Below are positions 18,191 to 27,371 of a DNA stretch of 64,000 nucleotides, piece after piece; positions within the stretch are counted from its first letter, which is position 1, and every line of letters starts with the position of its first letter. The notes under the pieces were generated by a model that worked only from the letters and a program-made list of their open reading frames with translations, was not told where the DNA came from and made no database searches. This stretch comes from Plantactinospora endophytica (lineage in GTDB: Bacteria; Actinomycetota; Actinomycetes; Mycobacteriales; Micromonosporaceae), in contig NZ_BONW01000003.1 of the NCBI RefSeq assembly GCF_016862915.1, forward strand, positions 59,905 to 123,904. The letters are read 5' to 3'. Made by a program: the position numbers and the translations under genes.

Positions 18191-19336
18191 TCAGACCCGG
18201 GTGCAGTTGGCGCCGTTCAGGGTGAACGACGACGGCGACGAGTACGTGCCGCTGAATGTGCCCTGGTAGCCGAACGAGGCGGTACCGCCCGGCGGGATGC
18301 TGCCGTTCCAACTGATGTTCCGGGCGGTCACCGCTGATCCGCTCTGGGTGACTGTGGCGTTCCAGGTGTTGGTGACCTGCTGGCCGGAGGGCAGGTTGTA
18401 GTTCAGCGTCCAACCGTTGATCGGGCTGGAACCGCTGTTGGTGATGGTCACCGACGCGGTGAAGCCGTTGTTCCAGGAGTTCGCCGAGTACGCGACCCGG
18501 CACGGGCCGCCCGGCGGGTTGGTGGGCTGGCCGGTCGGCGGGTTCGTCGGCTGGCTGGTCGGCTGCGGGTTGCCGCCGCCGTTCACCGACGCGGAGAACG
18601 AGTTCACGGCGAGGCCGGTGCCGCCGATCCACGGCTCGAAGCCGGCCTGGATGCTGGTCAGGTACCACGAGTTGGTGATCGCACCCCGGTTGCGGGTGTC
18701 GTTGATGAAGTCCAGCACGCTGAAGTTCCAGCTCGTGATCGGGGACGACGCCAGGTACGAGATCACGTTGTTGGAGCCGTTGCTGCCGCGCCAGACGTCC
18801 CAGCTACGCCCGCCGACGGTGGCGGTGCCGACCGAGGAGCCGATCGGCTGGATCGAGCCCTGCCGGTTGAACCAGATCATGATCTCCATCTGGTTGACGC
18901 CGTCCCGCTTCGGTGTCGGGTCCAACCAGATGTCGTACGAGGCGTTGTAGGTGGCGCCGCCGACGAAGCTGTAGTTGATGCTGCTGCTCGCACTGCTGAT
19001 CTGGCTCACTTGCATGGGCAGGTTGGTGCCGGGCGAGCAGTTGGTGTAGTGGCAGCCGAGGAAGACCGACGGGTAAGAGACCGGGGCGCCGCTGGTGCTG
19101 CCCTGGCCGTCCTGCCGGGTGATGGAGAACCCGGTGTCGGTGACGTTGATGCACTGCTGCGCGGTGGTGCCCCAGCGGTTGTTCTGGACCACGTACCGGC
19201 CCTGGATGGTGGTCGAGCCGTACTGCTCGCAGATCTGCACGTCGGCCTGGGCCGGGCCGGCGGCGGTGAGCACGGCGATCGCGGCGCTGGCGAGCAGGCC
19301 GGCGACCGCCGCGAAGACGGGGACGGAACGTCTCAT
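18191..19336 (-). CDS. Secreted GH12 endoglucanase with C-terminal CBM2
   Basis: 381 aa. Signal peptide 1-31, GH12 domain about 32-254, Pro/Thr/Gln linker 255-278, CBM2 279-381. The retaining GH12 nucleophile is Glu151 in QMEIMIWF and the acid/base Glu234 in GFEPWIGG. The CBM2 has its terminal disulfide pair Cys279/Cys378 and surface tryptophans at 288, 309, 325 and 343 for binding crystalline cellulose. It hydrolyses beta-1,4-glucan or xyloglucan outside the cell. The start is ATG 19336 with AAGGAG 4 bp upstream; the ATG 15 bp further up would contain that site. A CebR-type operator lies 83 bp upstream. Confidence 0.93.
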   Translation of the reverse strand: MRRSVPVFAAVAGLLASAAIAVLTAAGPAQADVQICEQYGSTTIQGRYVVQNNRWGTTAQQCINVTDTGFSITRQDGQGSTSGAPVSYPSVFLGCHYTNCSPGTNLPMQVSQISSASSSINYSFVGGATYNASYDIWLDPTPKRDGVNQMEIMIWFNRQGSIQPIGSSVGTATVGGRSWDVWRGSNGSNNVISYLASSPITSWNFSVLDFINDTRNRGAITNSWYLTSIQAGFEPWIGGTGLAVNSFSASVNGGGNPQPTSQPTNPPTGQPTNPPGGPCRVAYSANSWNNGFTASVTITNSGSSPINGWTLNYNLPSGQQVTNTWNATVTQSGSAVTARNISWNGSIPPGGTASFGYQGTFSGTYSSPSSFTLNGANCTRV

Positions 19337-19418
19337 GATGCTCCTTGGCATGGTGGGTGTCCGTGGAGTGGCGCGGTGCGGGTGCCGCGAGGAACCGGGC
19401 GTGCGGCGGGTGATGCCG

Positions 19419-19432
19419 GGGGAGCGCTCCCA
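19419..19432. promoter_or_regulatory. CebR-type operator of the cellulase gene
   Basis: GGGGAGCGCTCCCA contains the perfect 12-bp palindrome GGGAGCGCTCCC and matches the known CebR box TGGGAGCGCTCCCA at 13 of 14 positions. CebR is the LacI-family cellobiose/cellotriose-responsive repressor of cellulase genes in streptomycetes and relatives. The site is just downstream of the predicted transcription start. No cebR gene is in the window. Confidence 0.8.
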
Positions 19433-19447
19433 TGGCAGCTAGGGACA

Positions 19448-19475
19448 CATTTACACGCTTGAATTCGGAACGCAA
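19448..19475 (-). promoter_or_regulatory. Candidate cellulase promoter
   Basis: On the minus strand TTGCGT (19470-19475), 16 bp, TAAATG (19448-19453). The predicted start near 19441 places the CebR box at about +10 to +22, a roadblock position. Confidence 0.4.
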
Positions 19476-19708
19476 CCGGGTGACCGCCGACCGGGGTCGT
19501 TCGTGCCGATGAGCCGGTTATGGCGGTTGCTCCGTCCGGCTGAACGGCGTACCGGCGGAGGCGGGCCGGCCGGTGGGGTGGCACCGCCGCGTGGCGCTAT
19601 CGGTGAGTGGCAAGTGGCGCCGCCGGCAAGTGGCGGTGTCGGCGAACAGCGGTACCGGCGGCGACCGATGATGGCGGGTGGTGGTGGGTGGTGGCGGCCG
19701 GCCGGGGG

Positions 19709-20620
19709 TCAGGCGCCGGCGAGCAGGGTGCGGGCGGCCCGGACCTGCCGGACCGCGCCGTGCAGCGCCGCGACGATCCGCTGCTCGCTGTCCCCGTCGA
19801 GCCGGGTGGCCGGTACGGAGAGGCTGATCGCGTCCACCGCCGGGGTGTGCAGCGGTACCGCCATCGCGAAGCAGACGATCCCCTCGGTGTTCTCCTCGCG
19901 GTCCACCGCATAGCCCCGGTCCCGCACCGTGGCCAGCTCGGCGTGCAGCAGCTCCGGATCGGTCACCGTGTGCCGGGTGAGCGCCGGCAGCGGCCAGCTC
20001 AGCAGCCGGTCGACCGCCTCGTCGGTGCGCTGGGCGAGCAGCGCCTTGCCGAGCGCGGTCGCGTGCGCGGGCAGGTGCCGGCCGATCGCGCTGTACAGCC
20101 GCAGCGGGTGCACCGACTCGCGTTTGGCCAGGTAGACGACGTGTGGGCCGTCCAGCCGACCCAGGTGCACGGTCTCGCCGAACTGGCCGGCGAGGTCGTC
20201 GAGTACTCCGGCCAGCAGGCCGGTGGCGTCGTCCGCCTCCAGGTAGGCGGCACCGACCTGGAGGGCGCGTACGCCCAGCCCGAACCGGGTACCGGTGGCG
20301 TCCGCCTCCACCCAGCCGCGTTGGATCATCGTGCGCAGCAGCCCGTGCAGGCTGCTCTTCGGGATTCCCAGCGCCCGGGCCAACTCGACCAGGGAGCGGC
20401 GCTGCGGCGAGTCGGCCAGCGCCTCCAGTACGTCCAGGGTCCGGCCGGCCGACTTCACCGGCTGGAACGCCTCGACCGGCCCGAGCGGGGCGCTGCCGCC
20501 GGACGGCGTCGTGGCCGGGGTCGCGCCCGGGGTCGCGCCGTCGACCGGCTCCGACCGGCTCGGCGGCTGCCCGGCCGGGCCGGGCCGGATCTCCGCGCCG
20601 CTGGTCGTGCCCGTCGTCAT
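19709..20620 (-). CDS. IclR-family transcriptional regulator, probable regulator of the KDPG/KDG genes
   Basis: 303 aa. Residues 1-50 are a Pro/Thr/Gly-rich disordered leader; the winged helix-turn-helix follows (VKSAGRTLDVLEALADSPQ, then ARALGIPKSSLHGLLRTMI), then the IclR effector domain with HLGRLDGPHVVYLAKRES and TEGIVCFAMAVPL. Start ATG 20620 is chosen because TAGAGT lies 7 nt upstream and no ribosome binding site is visible. It is divergent from eda with only 54 bp between start codons. IclR regulators beside eda/kdgK usually answer to a sugar-acid intermediate such as KDG; that ligand is inferred. Confidence 0.85.
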   Translation of the reverse strand: MTTGTTSGAEIRPGPAGQPPSRSEPVDGATPGATPATTPSGGSAPLGPVEAFQPVKSAGRTLDVLEALADSPQRRSLVELARALGIPKSSLHGLLRTMIQRGWVEADATGTRFGLGVRALQVGAAYLEADDATGLLAGVLDDLAGQFGETVHLGRLDGPHVVYLAKRESVHPLRLYSAIGRHLPAHATALGKALLAQRTDEAVDRLLSWPLPALTRHTVTDPELLHAELATVRDRGYAVDREENTEGIVCFAMAVPLHTPAVDAISLSVPATRLDGDSEQRIVAALHGAVRQVRAARTLLAGA

Positions 20621-20627
20621 GGCGGTC

Positions 20628-20633
20628 ACTCTA
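20628..20633 (-). promoter_or_regulatory. Leaderless -10 element of the IclR gene
   Basis: TAGAGT on the minus strand, 7 nt before ATG 20620. It is 6 bp from the -35 hexamer of the divergent eda promoter, so polymerase binding at the two promoters should be mutually exclusive. Confidence 0.5.
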
Positions 20634-20639
20634 GCCGGC

Positions 20640-20667
20640 TTGACAGCGTCGGCGAGCGCAGTAGGGT
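20640..20667 (+). promoter_or_regulatory. Near-consensus promoter giving a leaderless eda transcript
   Basis: TTGACA (20640-20645), 16 bp, TAGGGT (20662-20667). The GTG start codon is at 20675, 7 nt after the -10, so the transcript should begin at or next to the start codon. Confidence 0.7.
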
Positions 20668-20674
20668 CGCATAT

Positions 20675-21334
20675 GTGACCAGCGTTCAAGATGATGAACA
20701 GATTGCCGGCGTAACGGAGACGATCGCGGCAACCCGGATCCTGCCGGTCGTGGTCCTCGAAGACGCGGCCTCGGCACCGGCGTTGGCCGCCGCGCTAGCC
20801 GAGGGCGGCCTGCGGGCCATCGAGGTGACCTTCCGGACGGCCGCCGCCGCCGACGCCATCCGGGCGATGGCGGACCGGCCGGACCTGCTGGTCGGTGCCG
20901 GCACCGTGCTGACACCCGCCCAGGTCGACCAGGCCGCCGACGCGGGCGCCCGGTTCGTGGTCAGCCCCGGCTTCTCGCCGGCCGTGGTACGGCACTGCCA
21001 GCAGCGCGGGCTGCCGGTCTTCCCGGGCGCCGCCACCGCCACCGAGATCCAGATGGCCCTGGACGCCGGGCTCGACACGGTCAAGTTCTTCCCGGCCGAG
21101 CAACTCGGCGGGGTGGGCATGGTCAAGGCGCTGGCCGCGCCGTTCCGGTCGGTCCGGTTCATCCCGACCGGCGGCGTCAACACCGGCAACCTCGCCGACT
21201 ACCTGGCGCTGCCCGCCGTGCTCGCGGTCGGCGGCACCTGGATGGTCGCCCCCGCCCTGCTCGCCGAGGGCCGCTGGGACGAGGTCACCCGGCTCACCGC
21301 CGCCGCCGTAGCCGCCAGCCGACCCGCCAACTGA
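20675..21334 (+). CDS. eda: 2-dehydro-3-deoxy-phosphogluconate aldolase / 4-hydroxy-2-oxoglutarate aldolase
   Basis: 219 aa class I aldolase. It splits KDPG into pyruvate and glyceraldehyde 3-phosphate. Catalytic residues are visible: Glu50 in AIEVTFRT, and the Schiff-base Lys137 in TVKFFPAEQLGG. The phosphate-binding FIPTGGVN and GGTWM loops are near the C-terminus. The GTG start is dictated by the promoter spacing and by loss of family similarity upstream. With KDG kinase 140 bp downstream it forms the lower arm of the Entner-Doudoroff or sugar-acid route; the divergent IclR gene is the likely regulator. Confidence 0.93.
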   Translation: MTSVQDDEQIAGVTETIAATRILPVVVLEDAASAPALAAALAEGGLRAIEVTFRTAAAADAIRAMADRPDLLVGAGTVLTPAQVDQAADAGARFVVSPGFSPAVVRHCQQRGLPVFPGAATATEIQMALDAGLDTVKFFPAEQLGGVGMVKALAAPFRSVRFIPTGGVNTGNLADYLALPAVLAVGGTWMVAPALLAEGRWDEVTRLTAAAVAASRPAN

Positions 21335-21474
21335 CCGACCGGCCAGCGCTCTGCCCGGCTCACCGACCCGCCACCAGCACTCCGTCCGCCTGACCCGCCG
21401 CCGGTCGACCCGTCGGCTGACCCGTTCGGCCCCCGCCACCCTCCGCCGCCGTCCGGCCTCCGAAAGGTCCGCCC

Positions 21475-22572
21475 ATGCTGACGATCCGTTCCGCCGACGA
21501 CTGCCGCTTCGACCTCGTCTCGCTCGGCGAGGTGATGCTCCGGCTCGACCCGGGTGAGGGCCGGGTACGCACGGCACGGACGTTCCGGGCCTGGGAGGGC
21601 GGTGGCGAGTACAACGTCGCGCGTGGGCTGCGCCGCTGCTTCGGGCTGCGTACGGCACTGGTCAGCGCGTTCGCCGACAACGAGGTGGGACGGCTGCTGG
21701 AGGACCTGATCCTCACCGGGGGCGTGGACACCTCGTTCGTGAAGTGGCTGCCGTACGACGGGATCGGGCGGAGCGTCCGCAACGGGCTCAACTTCACCGA
21801 GCGCGGCTTCGGGGTGCGCGGCGCGGTCGGCACCTCGGACCGGGGGCACACCGCCGCCAGCCAGCTCGGGCCGGACGACGTCGACTGGGACCACCTGTTC
21901 GGCACGCTGGGCGTGCGCTGGCTGCACACCGGGGGCATCTACGCCGCCCTCTCCGAGACCACCCCGGAGACCATCGAGGCGGCGATGGCCGCCGCGCGCC
22001 GGCACGGCACCCTGATCTCGTACGACCTGAACTACCGGCCCAGCCTCTGGAAGGCGGTCGGCGGCCAGGCCCGGGCGCAGGAGGTGAACCGCCGACTGGC
22101 CCGGTACGTCGACGTGATGATCGGCAACGAGGAGGACTTCACCGCCTCGCTCGGCTTCGAGGTGCCGGACACCGACGAGTCCCTCGCCGAGCTGGAGGTG
22201 GCGAACTTCCAGCGGATGATCGAGGCGGTCAGCAAGGAGTACGACAACTTCCAGGTGGTGGCGACGACGTTGCGTACCGTGCGCAGCGCCACCGTCAACG
22301 ACTGGGGTGCGATCGCCTGGTCCGCCGGCAGCGGCTTCGTGCAGGCGACCCACCGGCCCGACCTGGAGATCCTGGACCGGGTCGGCGGCGGCGACAGCTT
22401 CGCCTCCGGGCTGATCTACCGACTCCTCACCGGCGGCGACCTGGCCAGCGCGGTGGAGTACGGCGCGGCGCACGGCGCGCTGGCCATGACCACCCCCGGG
22501 GACACCTCGATGGCCAGCCTGAAGGAGGTCGAGGCGCTCGTCCGTGGGGCGGGTGCCCGCGTCCAGCGGTGA
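21475..22572 (+). CDS. kdgK: 2-dehydro-3-deoxygluconokinase (PfkB family)
   Basis: 365 aa PfkB-type ribokinase fold. N-terminal FDLVSLGEVMLRLDPGEGR, substrate loop WEGGGEYNVARGLRRCFG, and the C-terminal PfkB signature with anion hole and catalytic Asp in DRVGGGDSFASGLIY. It phosphorylates KDG to KDPG, the substrate of the adjacent aldolase. The ATG start follows a purine-rich CCGAAAGG stretch. The protein is longer than the E. coli enzyme by roughly 50 residues, mainly in the central region around NWx LWKAVGG and the acidic DTDESLAELE segment. Pairing with eda makes KDG the most likely substrate; a related hexonate kinase activity is possible. Confidence 0.88.
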   Translation: MLTIRSADDCRFDLVSLGEVMLRLDPGEGRVRTARTFRAWEGGGEYNVARGLRRCFGLRTALVSAFADNEVGRLLEDLILTGGVDTSFVKWLPYDGIGRSVRNGLNFTERGFGVRGAVGTSDRGHTAASQLGPDDVDWDHLFGTLGVRWLHTGGIYAALSETTPETIEAAMAAARRHGTLISYDLNYRPSLWKAVGGQARAQEVNRRLARYVDVMIGNEEDFTASLGFEVPDTDESLAELEVANFQRMIEAVSKEYDNFQVVATTLRTVRSATVNDWGAIAWSAGSGFVQATHRPDLEILDRVGGGDSFASGLIYRLLTGGDLASAVEYGAAHGALAMTTPGDTSMASLKEVEALVRGAGARVQR

Positions 22573-22827
22573 GCCGTCGACGCCGGGCGCCGTCGACAAC
22601 GCACCGCCCGGTGGCGTCCCCGGGTCGGGTCGGATCCGTCGGGTGGCGACCCGGCGTCGCCCAACGACGGGGTTACCCGGTCCTTACGTCGGCCCGGCTG
22701 ATCTTGTGGCCGAGGCCGGCGACCCGGCCGTGAACTGGGCGCATCCGATCGGATCTTCCGTTGAGGTGATTGCGCGGAGTAGTCTCTTGCCTTCAACGCG
22801 TGTCGATCCCTCCGGAGGCGTCACCAG

Positions 22828-23934
22828 ATGGCCGGATCCAACCTGCGCGTGCTCGTCGTCGGCGCGGGGATCGCCGGCCTGGCGGTCGCGCGTACCCTCC
22901 GGCTCGCGGGGTTCCGGCCGGAGGTCACCGAGCGGTCGTCCGGGACCGGTGCCCCCGAGATCGGCCTCTACCTGCCCGGCAACGCCGAACGGGCACTGCG
23001 GGAGATCGGGCTGGACGGCCCGGTACGACCACTCGGCCAGGTCATCCGGACGCAACGCTTCCTGGACCTGCGGGGCCGGGAACTGTGTGAGGTCGATCTC
23101 GACAAACTCTGGTCGGGTGTCGGCGAGTGCCGGGCGCTGCCCCGCTCCGACCTGCACCGGGTGCTGCTCAGTGGTGCCGGTGGCGAGGTGCGGTACGACA
23201 CCGAGGTGCGTGCCCTGGATCTGCACCGGGACGCCGTCACGGTCACCTTCGGCGACGGCCGCCAGGCCGAGTACGACCTGGTGGTCGGCGCCGACGGCGG
23301 GCGCTCGGCGGTCCGCGCGCTGGCCGCGCTCGGCGGTCTGGCCAGGCCGGCCGGGCAGGTCGTCTACCGCAGTGTCGTCACCGGCGGCCCACCGCTCACG
23401 GACTGGACCGGGCTGCTCGGCGAGCGGGCCGCGTTCGTCGCCGTGCCGATGGGCGCCGGCCGGCTGCACTGCTACGCCGACGAGGTCGCCAGCGCGCCGC
23501 CGGCCGACCCGCTGGCCCGGGTACGCGAACTCTTCGGCGGGTACGGCGGCCCGGTGCCGGCCATCCTCGACGCGATGGAGCAGGTGCAGGTGACCCGCAC
23601 CGACGAGGTGGAGTTGGGCCAGTGGTCCCGGGGCCGGGTGGTGCTGGTCGGTGATGCCGCGCACGCCACCGCCCCGACGCTGGCCGAGGGCGCCGCGATG
23701 GCCCTGGAGGACGCGCTGGTGCTGGCCCGGTCGCTGTGCCGGTCGATGACCGTGCCCGAGGCGCTGGACAGCTACGAGAGCCGACGGCGCCCCCGGATCA
23801 AGTGGGTGCTGGACCGGACCCGCGACCGGGACCGCACCCGGGACGTACCGCCACCGTTGCGTGACCCGCTGTTGCGCAACCGGGGCAACCGAATCTTCCA
23901 GGAGCACTACCGGCTCCTCGTCGACCCCGCCTGA
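22828..23934 (+). CDS. FAD-dependent monooxygenase (PHBH-like)
   Basis: 368 aa class A flavoprotein monooxygenase. Motifs: N-terminal [20 protein letters not shown] (FAD ADP-binding), the DG motif [12 protein letters not shown], and the GD motif [21 protein letters not shown] for the ribityl chain. It should hydroxylate or epoxidise an aromatic or isoprenoid-like substrate with NAD(P)H and O2; substrate not readable. The start ATG has CGGAGG upstream. It stands alone; the 255-bp upstream gap has a 12-bp palindrome (22743-22754) that could be an operator. Confidence 0.85.
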   Translation: MAGSNLRVLVVGAGIAGLAVARTLRLAGFRPEVTERSSGTGAPEIGLYLPGNAERALREIGLDGPVRPLGQVIRTQRFLDLRGRELCEVDLDKLWSGVGECRALPRSDLHRVLLSGAGGEVRYDTEVRALDLHRDAVTVTFGDGRQAEYDLVVGADGGRSAVRALAALGGLARPAGQVVYRSVVTGGPPLTDWTGLLGERAAFVAVPMGAGRLHCYADEVASAPPADPLARVRELFGGYGGPVPAILDAMEQVQVTRTDEVELGQWSRGRVVLVGDAAHATAPTLAEGAAMALEDALVLARSLCRSMTVPEALDSYESRRRPRIKWVLDRTRDRDRTRDVPPPLRDPLLRNRGNRIFQEHYRLLVDPA

Positions 23935-24076
23935 GAGCGGCGACGGAACGACGCGGGCGGCTCGGGGCGTACCCGACGCGGAAGCCGCCGCTGGCGGGGA
24001 CTATTCTGCCTGCGAGGTACGGCTCGCAGATCAACAGCGCGTGCCGAGTGGGACTAACGAGAACCGGAGGCCACTC

Positions 24077-25837
24077 GTGACCACCGTCGCACCCAAGCCG
24101 ATCGTGACCCGGCCCTGGCCGGTCCGCCAGCCGGTCAAGGGCTCGGCACTCGCGCGGCTGCTGCGTACGACGGACGCGAAGCAGATCGGGATCATGTATA
24201 TGGTCACGGCGTTCGCGTTCTTCATGATCGGTGGCCTGATGGCGCTGCTGATGCGCGCCGAGCTGGCCCGGCCGGGACTCCAGTTCCTGTCGCCGGAGCA
24301 GTACAACCAGCTCTTCACCATGCACGGCACGATCATGCTGCTGTTCTTCGCGACGCCGATCGTCTTCGCGTTCGCGAACTTCGTGGTGCCGATCCAGATC
24401 GGCGCCCCGGACGTGTCGTTCCCCCGGCTGAACAGCTTCGCCTACTGGCTCTACCTGTTCGGCGGGACGCTGGCGCTGGGCGGCTTCGTCACCCCCGGCG
24501 GCGCGGCCGACTTCGGCTGGTTCGCGTACACCCCGCTGAGTAACGTCGAGCACTCGCCCGGGGTCGGCGCGAACATGTGGATCGTCGGCCTGGCCATCTC
24601 CGGTCTGGGTACGATCCTCGGTGGCGTCAACATGATCACCACGATCCTGACGCTGCGGGCGCCCGGCATGACGATGTTCCGGATGCCCATCTTCACCTGG
24701 AACATCCTGGTCACCAGCCTCCTGGTGATCATGGTCTTCCCGCTGCTCGCGGCGGCCCTCTTCGCGCTCGCCGCGGACCGGATCCTCGGCGCGCACGTCT
24801 TCGACGCCGAGACCGGCGGCCCGATGCTCTGGCAGCACCTCTTCTGGTTCTTCGGGCACCCCGAGGTCTACATCGTCGCGCTGCCGTTCTTCGGCATCAT
24901 CAGCGAGGTCATCCCGGTCTTCTCCCGCAAGCCGATCTTCGGCTACAAGGGTCTGGTCGGCGCCACCATCGCGATCGCGGCGCTGTCGATGAGCGTGTGG
25001 GCGCACCACATGTTCGCCACCGGCCAGGTGCTGCTGCCGTTCTTCTCGTTCCTGAGCTTCCTCATCGCCGTGCCGACCGGCATGAAGTTCTTCAACTGGA
25101 TCGGCACCATGTGGCGGGGGCAGCTCAGCTTCGAGACCCCGATGCTCTGGTCGGTCGGCTTCCTGGTCACCTTCCTCTTCGGCGGCCTCACCGGCGTACT
25201 GCTGGCCAGCCCGCCGGTCGACTTCCACGTCTCCGACTCGTACTTCGTCGTCGCGCACTTCCACTACGTGCTCTTCGGCACCATCGTGTTCGCCGTGTAC
25301 GCCGGCATCTACTTCTGGTTCCCGAAGATGTTCGGCCGGATGCTCGACGAGCGCCTCGGCAAGGTGCACTTCTGGCTCACCTTCGTCGGCTTCCACACCA
25401 CCTTCCTGGTGCAGCACTGGCTCGGCAACGAGGGCATGCCCCGGCGGTACGCCGACTACCTGCCGACGGACGGCTTCACCACGCTGAACATGATCTCCAC
25501 GATCGGTTCGTTCATCACCGGCATCTCGACCCTGCCGTTCCTCTACAACGTCTGGAAGTCGTACAAGGCCGGTCCGGTGGTGGAGGTCGACGACCCGTGG
25601 GGTCACGGCAACTCGCTGGAGTGGGCGACCAGCTCGCCGCCGCCGCTGCGTAACTTCGACCGGATGCCCCGGATCCGCTCCGAGCGGCCGGCGTTCGACG
25701 CGAAGTTCCCGGAGCTGGCCGCTGGCGGGCAGTCGTTGGCCGGCCCGCCCGAGGGCGGCGCCAAGCCGCTGACCAGCGAGTCCGACCACGGCGCCAGCTA
25801 CACCGAGGACACCGCCAGCAACATCGACCAGCGGTAG
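24077..25837 (+). CDS. ctaD: Cytochrome c oxidase subunit I (aa3-type)
   Basis: 586 aa, about 12 transmembrane helices. Metal ligands can be read: His83 (FTMHGTIM) for heme a, HPEVY for CuB with the Tyr that cross-links to its His, the CuB pair in [10 protein letters not shown], and FHYVLF with the histidines for heme a3 and heme a. The GTG start 24077 has CCGGAGG 6 bp upstream. It is the catalytic subunit of the terminal oxidase in the cytoplasmic membrane. It stands alone, as in many actinobacteria where ctaC/ctaE/qcr are elsewhere. The C-terminal 60 residues are hydrophilic. A perfect terminator follows. Confidence 0.97.
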   Translation: MTTVAPKPIVTRPWPVRQPVKGSALARLLRTTDAKQIGIMYMVTAFAFFMIGGLMALLMRAELARPGLQFLSPEQYNQLFTMHGTIMLLFFATPIVFAFANFVVPIQIGAPDVSFPRLNSFAYWLYLFGGTLALGGFVTPGGAADFGWFAYTPLSNVEHSPGVGANMWIVGLAISGLGTILGGVNMITTILTLRAPGMTMFRMPIFTWNILVTSLLVIMVFPLLAAALFALAADRILGAHVFDAETGGPMLWQHLFWFFGHPEVYIVALPFFGIISEVIPVFSRKPIFGYKGLVGATIAIAALSMSVWAHHMFATGQVLLPFFSFLSFLIAVPTGMKFFNWIGTMWRGQLSFETPMLWSVGFLVTFLFGGLTGVLLASPPVDFHVSDSYFVVAHFHYVLFGTIVFAVYAGIYFWFPKMFGRMLDERLGKVHFWLTFVGFHTTFLVQHWLGNEGMPRRYADYLPTDGFTTLNMISTIGSFITGISTLPFLYNVWKSYKAGPVVEVDDPWGHGNSLEWATSSPPPLRNFDRMPRIRSERPAFDAKFPELAAGGQSLAGPPEGGAKPLTSESDHGASYTEDTASNIDQR

Positions 25838-25856
25838 GAAACACCCGGCGCTGTCT

Positions 25857-25897
25857 CGCGGCCGGTACCGGAGATCGTCTCTCCGGTACCGGCCGCG
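25857..25897 (+). terminator. Strong terminator of ctaD
   Basis: Perfect 18-bp stem with arms 25857-25874 and 25880-25897 and a 5-nt loop TCGTC, starting 20 bp after the ctaD stop, followed by AATCGTTGT. The strongest terminator in the window. Confidence 0.9.
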
Positions 25898-26074
25898 AAT
25901 CGTTGTAGCCCCTCCTGCTTCGCGGGCCGTGGTGGTCCCTCCGGCTTCGTGAACCGTGGTGGCCCCGCCGCTTCGCGGGCCGGCCGGGTCCGCCGCTCGT
26001 CGGGCCGGCCCCGGTCCGCTGGCGTCCGGCACCGACGAAAATCATCCCGCCCGCCGGCCGCCCTGGTCGGTCGA
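25898..26074. repeat. Imperfect short repeats in the gap after ctaD
   Basis: Between 25910 and 25990 a segment of about 27 bp built on CTTCGCGGGCCGTGGTGG recurs about three times with drift. No gene is visible in this gap, which separates convergent ctaD and MFS genes. Confidence 0.5.
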
Positions 26075-27304
26075 CTAGGGAGACACCATCGGCCCTGGTG
26101 CGTGGCGCGGGTCGGGCGACGGCGCGTCCGGGGCGGTACGCCGCCGACGCGACTCGACGAGCAGGAAGGCCAGCCCGAGCAACGTGCCGACCAGGCCGAT
26201 CGCCGCGAACCCCCAGACCGGCGCGGAGGCGTCGATCACCGCACCGGTCAGCGGCGCACCGAGAGCCAGCCCGAACGTGATGGCAGAGTTCTGCAACCCC
26301 ATCGCCTCGCCTCGGACCCCGGACGGGACGAGCTGGCTCACCGCGTTGGAGGTGGCCGCCAGGGCCGGCGCGCAGAGCAGCCCGGCCGGCAGCAGGGCGA
26401 GCCCGAGGGACCACCACTGCGCACCGCCCAGCCCGACCGGGATCGTGCAGATCCCCAGCAGCATGACGATCGCCAGCGGCGAGACCGGCCGGGTCACCAG
26501 GCCGTACGCGAAGCCGCCGACCAGCGAACAGACGGCCCAGAGGCCGAGTACGACGCCGGTCCAGTGCACCTGGTCGGCGGCCCGGAGCACCGCCACCACC
26601 GCCACGTCGGTGCCGGCGAGCACCAGGGTGGCGGCCGAGGTGACGGCGAGCAGCCCGACCAGCCGGGACGTCAGCCAATCCCGGCGGGACGGCGGCGGCC
26701 CGACCGCCCCGGCCGGCTCACCGGCGCCCCGGGTCGGCGGGTCGAGCCAGAGCAGCGCGAGCCCGGACAGCACGATGCCGCCGCCGACGACCAGCAGGGT
26801 GGCCCGGGGCGACACCCCGGTCGCCAGCAGCACCGCCACCGCCGGCCCGACCATGAAGGACAGTTCCACCGCCATCGAGTCCAGCGCGTACGCCGGGCGG
26901 CGCCGGTCCTCCGGCACCAGCGCGGCGATCGACTGCCGGACCACCGAGAAGACCGGCAGCGTCAACAGCCCGCCCAGCAGTGCCCCGACCAGCAGCACCG
27001 GGTACGGCATCAGCGGCGCGGCGAACCAGAACGCCGCCTCGGCGACCGTGGTCAGTGCGAGTACCGGCCGAAGTCCCCGGCGGTCGACCAGCCGGCCCAG
27101 CACCGGTGCGCCGAGCGCGGCGCCGATCGTCATCGCCGCACCGGCCAGCCCGGCGGCGGCGTACCCGTGCCCGAGGTGTTCCACGACGTAGAGGGTGAGC
27201 GCCAGCAGCGTCATGGTCTTCGGTATCCGGACCAGCAGGGCGAGCAGCATCAGGGACCGGACCCCGGGCAGTGCCAGGGCGTCCCGGTACGGCGTGAGCA
27301 TCAT
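26075..27304 (-). CDS. MFS transporter
   Basis: 409 aa with 12 predicted transmembrane helices. The loop after helix 2 contains LGRLVDRRGLRPVLALT, the MFS motif A (GxxxDRxGRR type). A longer cytoplasmic loop at about 200-215 (PPTRGAGEPAGAVGPPPSRR) splits the two six-helix halves. A hydrophilic tail of about 25 residues ends the protein. Drug/proton exporter-like; substrate unknown. Two consecutive ATG codons (27304 and 27301) are possible starts, with CCGGAG just upstream. The next gene downstream on the plus side is convergent ctaD. Confidence 0.85.
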   Translation of the reverse strand: MMLTPYRDALALPGVRSLMLLALLVRIPKTMTLLALTLYVVEHLGHGYAAAGLAGAAMTIGAALGAPVLGRLVDRRGLRPVLALTTVAEAAFWFAAPLMPYPVLLVGALLGGLLTLPVFSVVRQSIAALVPEDRRRPAYALDSMAVELSFMVGPAVAVLLATGVSPRATLLVVGGGIVLSGLALLWLDPPTRGAGEPAGAVGPPPSRRDWLTSRLVGLLAVTSAATLVLAGTDVAVVAVLRAADQVHWTGVVLGLWAVCSLVGGFAYGLVTRPVSPLAIVMLLGICTIPVGLGGAQWWSLGLALLPAGLLCAPALAATSNAVSQLVPSGVRGEAMGLQNSAITFGLALGAPLTGAVIDASAPVWGFAAIGLVGTLLGLAFLLVESRRRRTAPDAPSPDPRHAPGPMVSP

Positions 27305-27371
27305 CTCCGGTGGGTCACCTCCCCGGCCATCCTGCCCGGCCGGTGTGACGTACCCGTCGGGGTGTCCGGCG

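Noticed and set aside
23798..26032. 744-codon minus-strand open frame opposite ctaD
   Set aside because: Its composition (runs of Glu, Arg, Asp, His) mirrors the ctaD codons and has no domain; ctaD on the plus strand has all metal ligands.
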